DNA of 5,926 bases from Phycisphaera sp. (lineage in GTDB: Bacteria; Planctomycetota; Phycisphaerae; Phycisphaerales; Phycisphaeraceae), in assembly GCA_029287335.1 (NCBI GenBank), contig JARFRI010000404.1, positions 1-5,926 of the forward strand, in the 5' to 3' direction. Below are positions 5,427-5,926 of this stretch, piece after piece. Made by a program: the position numbers and the translations under genes. Below the pieces are notes generated by a model. It made no database searches. It was not told the origin of the DNA and saw only the letters and a list, made by a program, of their open reading frames with translations. The number at the start of each line of letters is the position of its first letter. The stretch's first letter is position 1.

Positions 5427-5810
5427 ATGTACGAGATCACTGTCGAGTCCATCTTCGCCGCCGCCCATGCCATCCGCCTGCCCGATGGCACGCTCGAACC
5501 CACCCACGGCCACAACTGGCCCGTGGCCATCACTGTCGGTGCCGACGAACTCGACGACATCGAAACCGTCTGCGATTTCCACCTGCTCCAAGGCCTACTC
5601 AACGACGCGCTGGCCCCCTGGCAGAACAACGACCTGAACCAGTGCGAACCCTTCACCGACGGCAGCGGCGGCCTGGCCATCAACCCCACCGCCGAGCGCG
5701 TCGCCTGGGCGATCGCAAACACGATCACCCCCGGACTACCGAAGAACTGCAGATTGTTATCGGTGAGCGTTGGCGAAGCGCCGGGGTGTACGGCGGTGGT
5801 TCGGTTGTGA
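5427..5810 (+). CDS. 6-pyruvoyltetrahydropterin synthase/QueD family (COG0720), ExxHGH variant
   Basis: A 127-residue protein from the ATG at 5427, a usual length for the family. It keeps the zinc triad His14 (AAAH), His27 and His29 (HGHNW), the conserved Asp50-Phe51 after the second strand, an NPTAE helix start at 86-90 and the pterin-anchoring Glu117 (VGEAPG). The catalytic Cys expected four residues before HGH is Leu23; instead Glu24 gives ExxHGH, the signature I associate with PTPS-III proteins, which convert dihydroneopterin triphosphate to 6-hydroxymethyl-dihydropterin and can replace FolB in folate synthesis. The usual Asp-His pair (LDHxxLN) appears as Gln66-Asn67 (QNNDLN). So canonical QueD chemistry is doubtful, and a folate role or another pterin reaction is inferred, not shown. 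It diverges from hscA and ends 26 bases before a convergent gene. The upstream in-frame extension to 5286 lies inside hscA and is not believed. Confidence 0.85.
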   Translation: MYEITVESIFAAAHAIRLPDGTLEPTHGHNWPVAITVGADELDDIETVCDFHLLQGLLNDALAPWQNNDLNQCEPFTDGSGGLAINPTAERVAWAIANTITPGLPKNCRLLSVSVGEAPGCTAVVRL

Positions 5811-5811
5811 T

Positions 5812-5846
5812 GCGCTGAGCGCGGCAAGCCACGTAGTTACGTTGCC
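5812..5846. terminator. Possible hairpin terminator between convergent genes
   Basis: The short gap between the convergent genes holds GCGC-TGA-GCGC (5812-5822) and GGCA...ACGT-AGTT-ACGT-TGCC (5823-5846), which could form a small hairpin extending into the end of the minus-strand gene. Neither has a T-run, so an intrinsic terminator is only a weak suggestion. Confidence 0.25.
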
Positions 5847-5926
5847 TTGAGTCGGTACACCGCGGCGATGAGTTCTTCGATGGTTTCCGGGCGCTCGTCG
5901 GATTGCATGATTTGATCGACCCAGGC
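5837..5926 (-). CDS. C-terminal end of an unidentified gene
   Basis: The last 29 codons and TAA stop of a minus-strand gene entering from the right edge. The visible residues are hydrophilic and probably helical (from AWVDQIMQSDERPE to IAAVYRLKAT). There is no motif by which I can name the family. Support for its being coding is the uninterrupted frame to the edge, the convergent position with a 26-base gap from the PTPS-family stop, and codon use like the neighbours. The fragment is too short for more. Confidence 0.5.
   Translation of the reverse strand, partial: AWVDQIMQSDERPETIEELIAAVYRLKAT

Noticed and set aside
5399..5827. 142-codon minus-strand open frame opposite the PTPS-family gene
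   Set aside because: Antisense to a gene with conserved zinc ligands; it also overlaps the hscA start and the end of the right-edge gene.
5837..5926. Naming the right-edge fragment as a metallo-beta-lactamase fold or cytochrome-domain C-terminus
   Set aside because: A short helical tail ending in IEELIAAVYRLKAT is vaguely compatible with several families; 29 residues do not support a choice.

Overview
This is a GC-rich bacterial window with closely packed genes: four complete genes that I can assign to families, one complete kinase-like gene of unknown substrate, and a gene cut off at each edge. The mix suggests a Planctomycetota-like bacterium, perhaps Phycisphaerae. The reasons are an HscA-like Hsp70 far from any visible isc genes, a Cys-less PTPS-family protein, weak or absent Shine-Dalgarno sites, and many small palindromes. 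This is inference with modest confidence; the sequence contains no decisive taxonomic marker.

Layout. Positions 1-1363 (minus strand) hold a two-gene peptidase unit: an M29 metal aminopeptidase, followed with no gap (stop codon directly abutting start codon) by a lipoprotein-type prolyl oligopeptidase that runs off the left edge. A 165-base divergent intergenic region (1364-1528) leads to a plus-strand APH-fold phosphotransferase (1529-2605). This meets tail-to-tail, with an 8-base overlap, a PgeF/YfiH-type multicopper-oxidase-like protein on the minus strand (2598-3281). Upstream of pgeF, also on the minus strand, is an HscA-like Hsp70 chaperone (3399-5402). Only 24 bases separate its start from the start of a divergent PTPS/QueD-family gene (5427-5810, plus). 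The right edge holds the last 29 codons of an unidentified minus-strand gene.

The genes do not form one obvious pathway. They are housekeeping functions: peptide degradation, cell-wall or purine quality control, protein folding or Fe-S assembly, and pterin/folate or deazapurine metabolism. I see no defence system, CRISPR array, insertion sequence or RNA gene.

The unusual signal is a population of short repeats and palindromes that intrude into or trim the genes. There is an inverted pair of REP-like palindromes with a compensatory base-pair change between hscA and pgeF, which supplies the hscA stop codon and creates a spurious upstream start for pgeF. A perfect GGTGTC/GACACC palindrome with a T6 tail lies inside pgeF. 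About 50 extra residues sit in the Hsp70 ATPase domain, ending in an AGCCGC/GCGGCT palindrome and a G-quadruplex-like heptad repeat. A translated 24-base-period repeat lies in the kinase N-terminus. The PTPS-family protein also lacks the usual catalytic Cys and instead has an ExxHGH motif.
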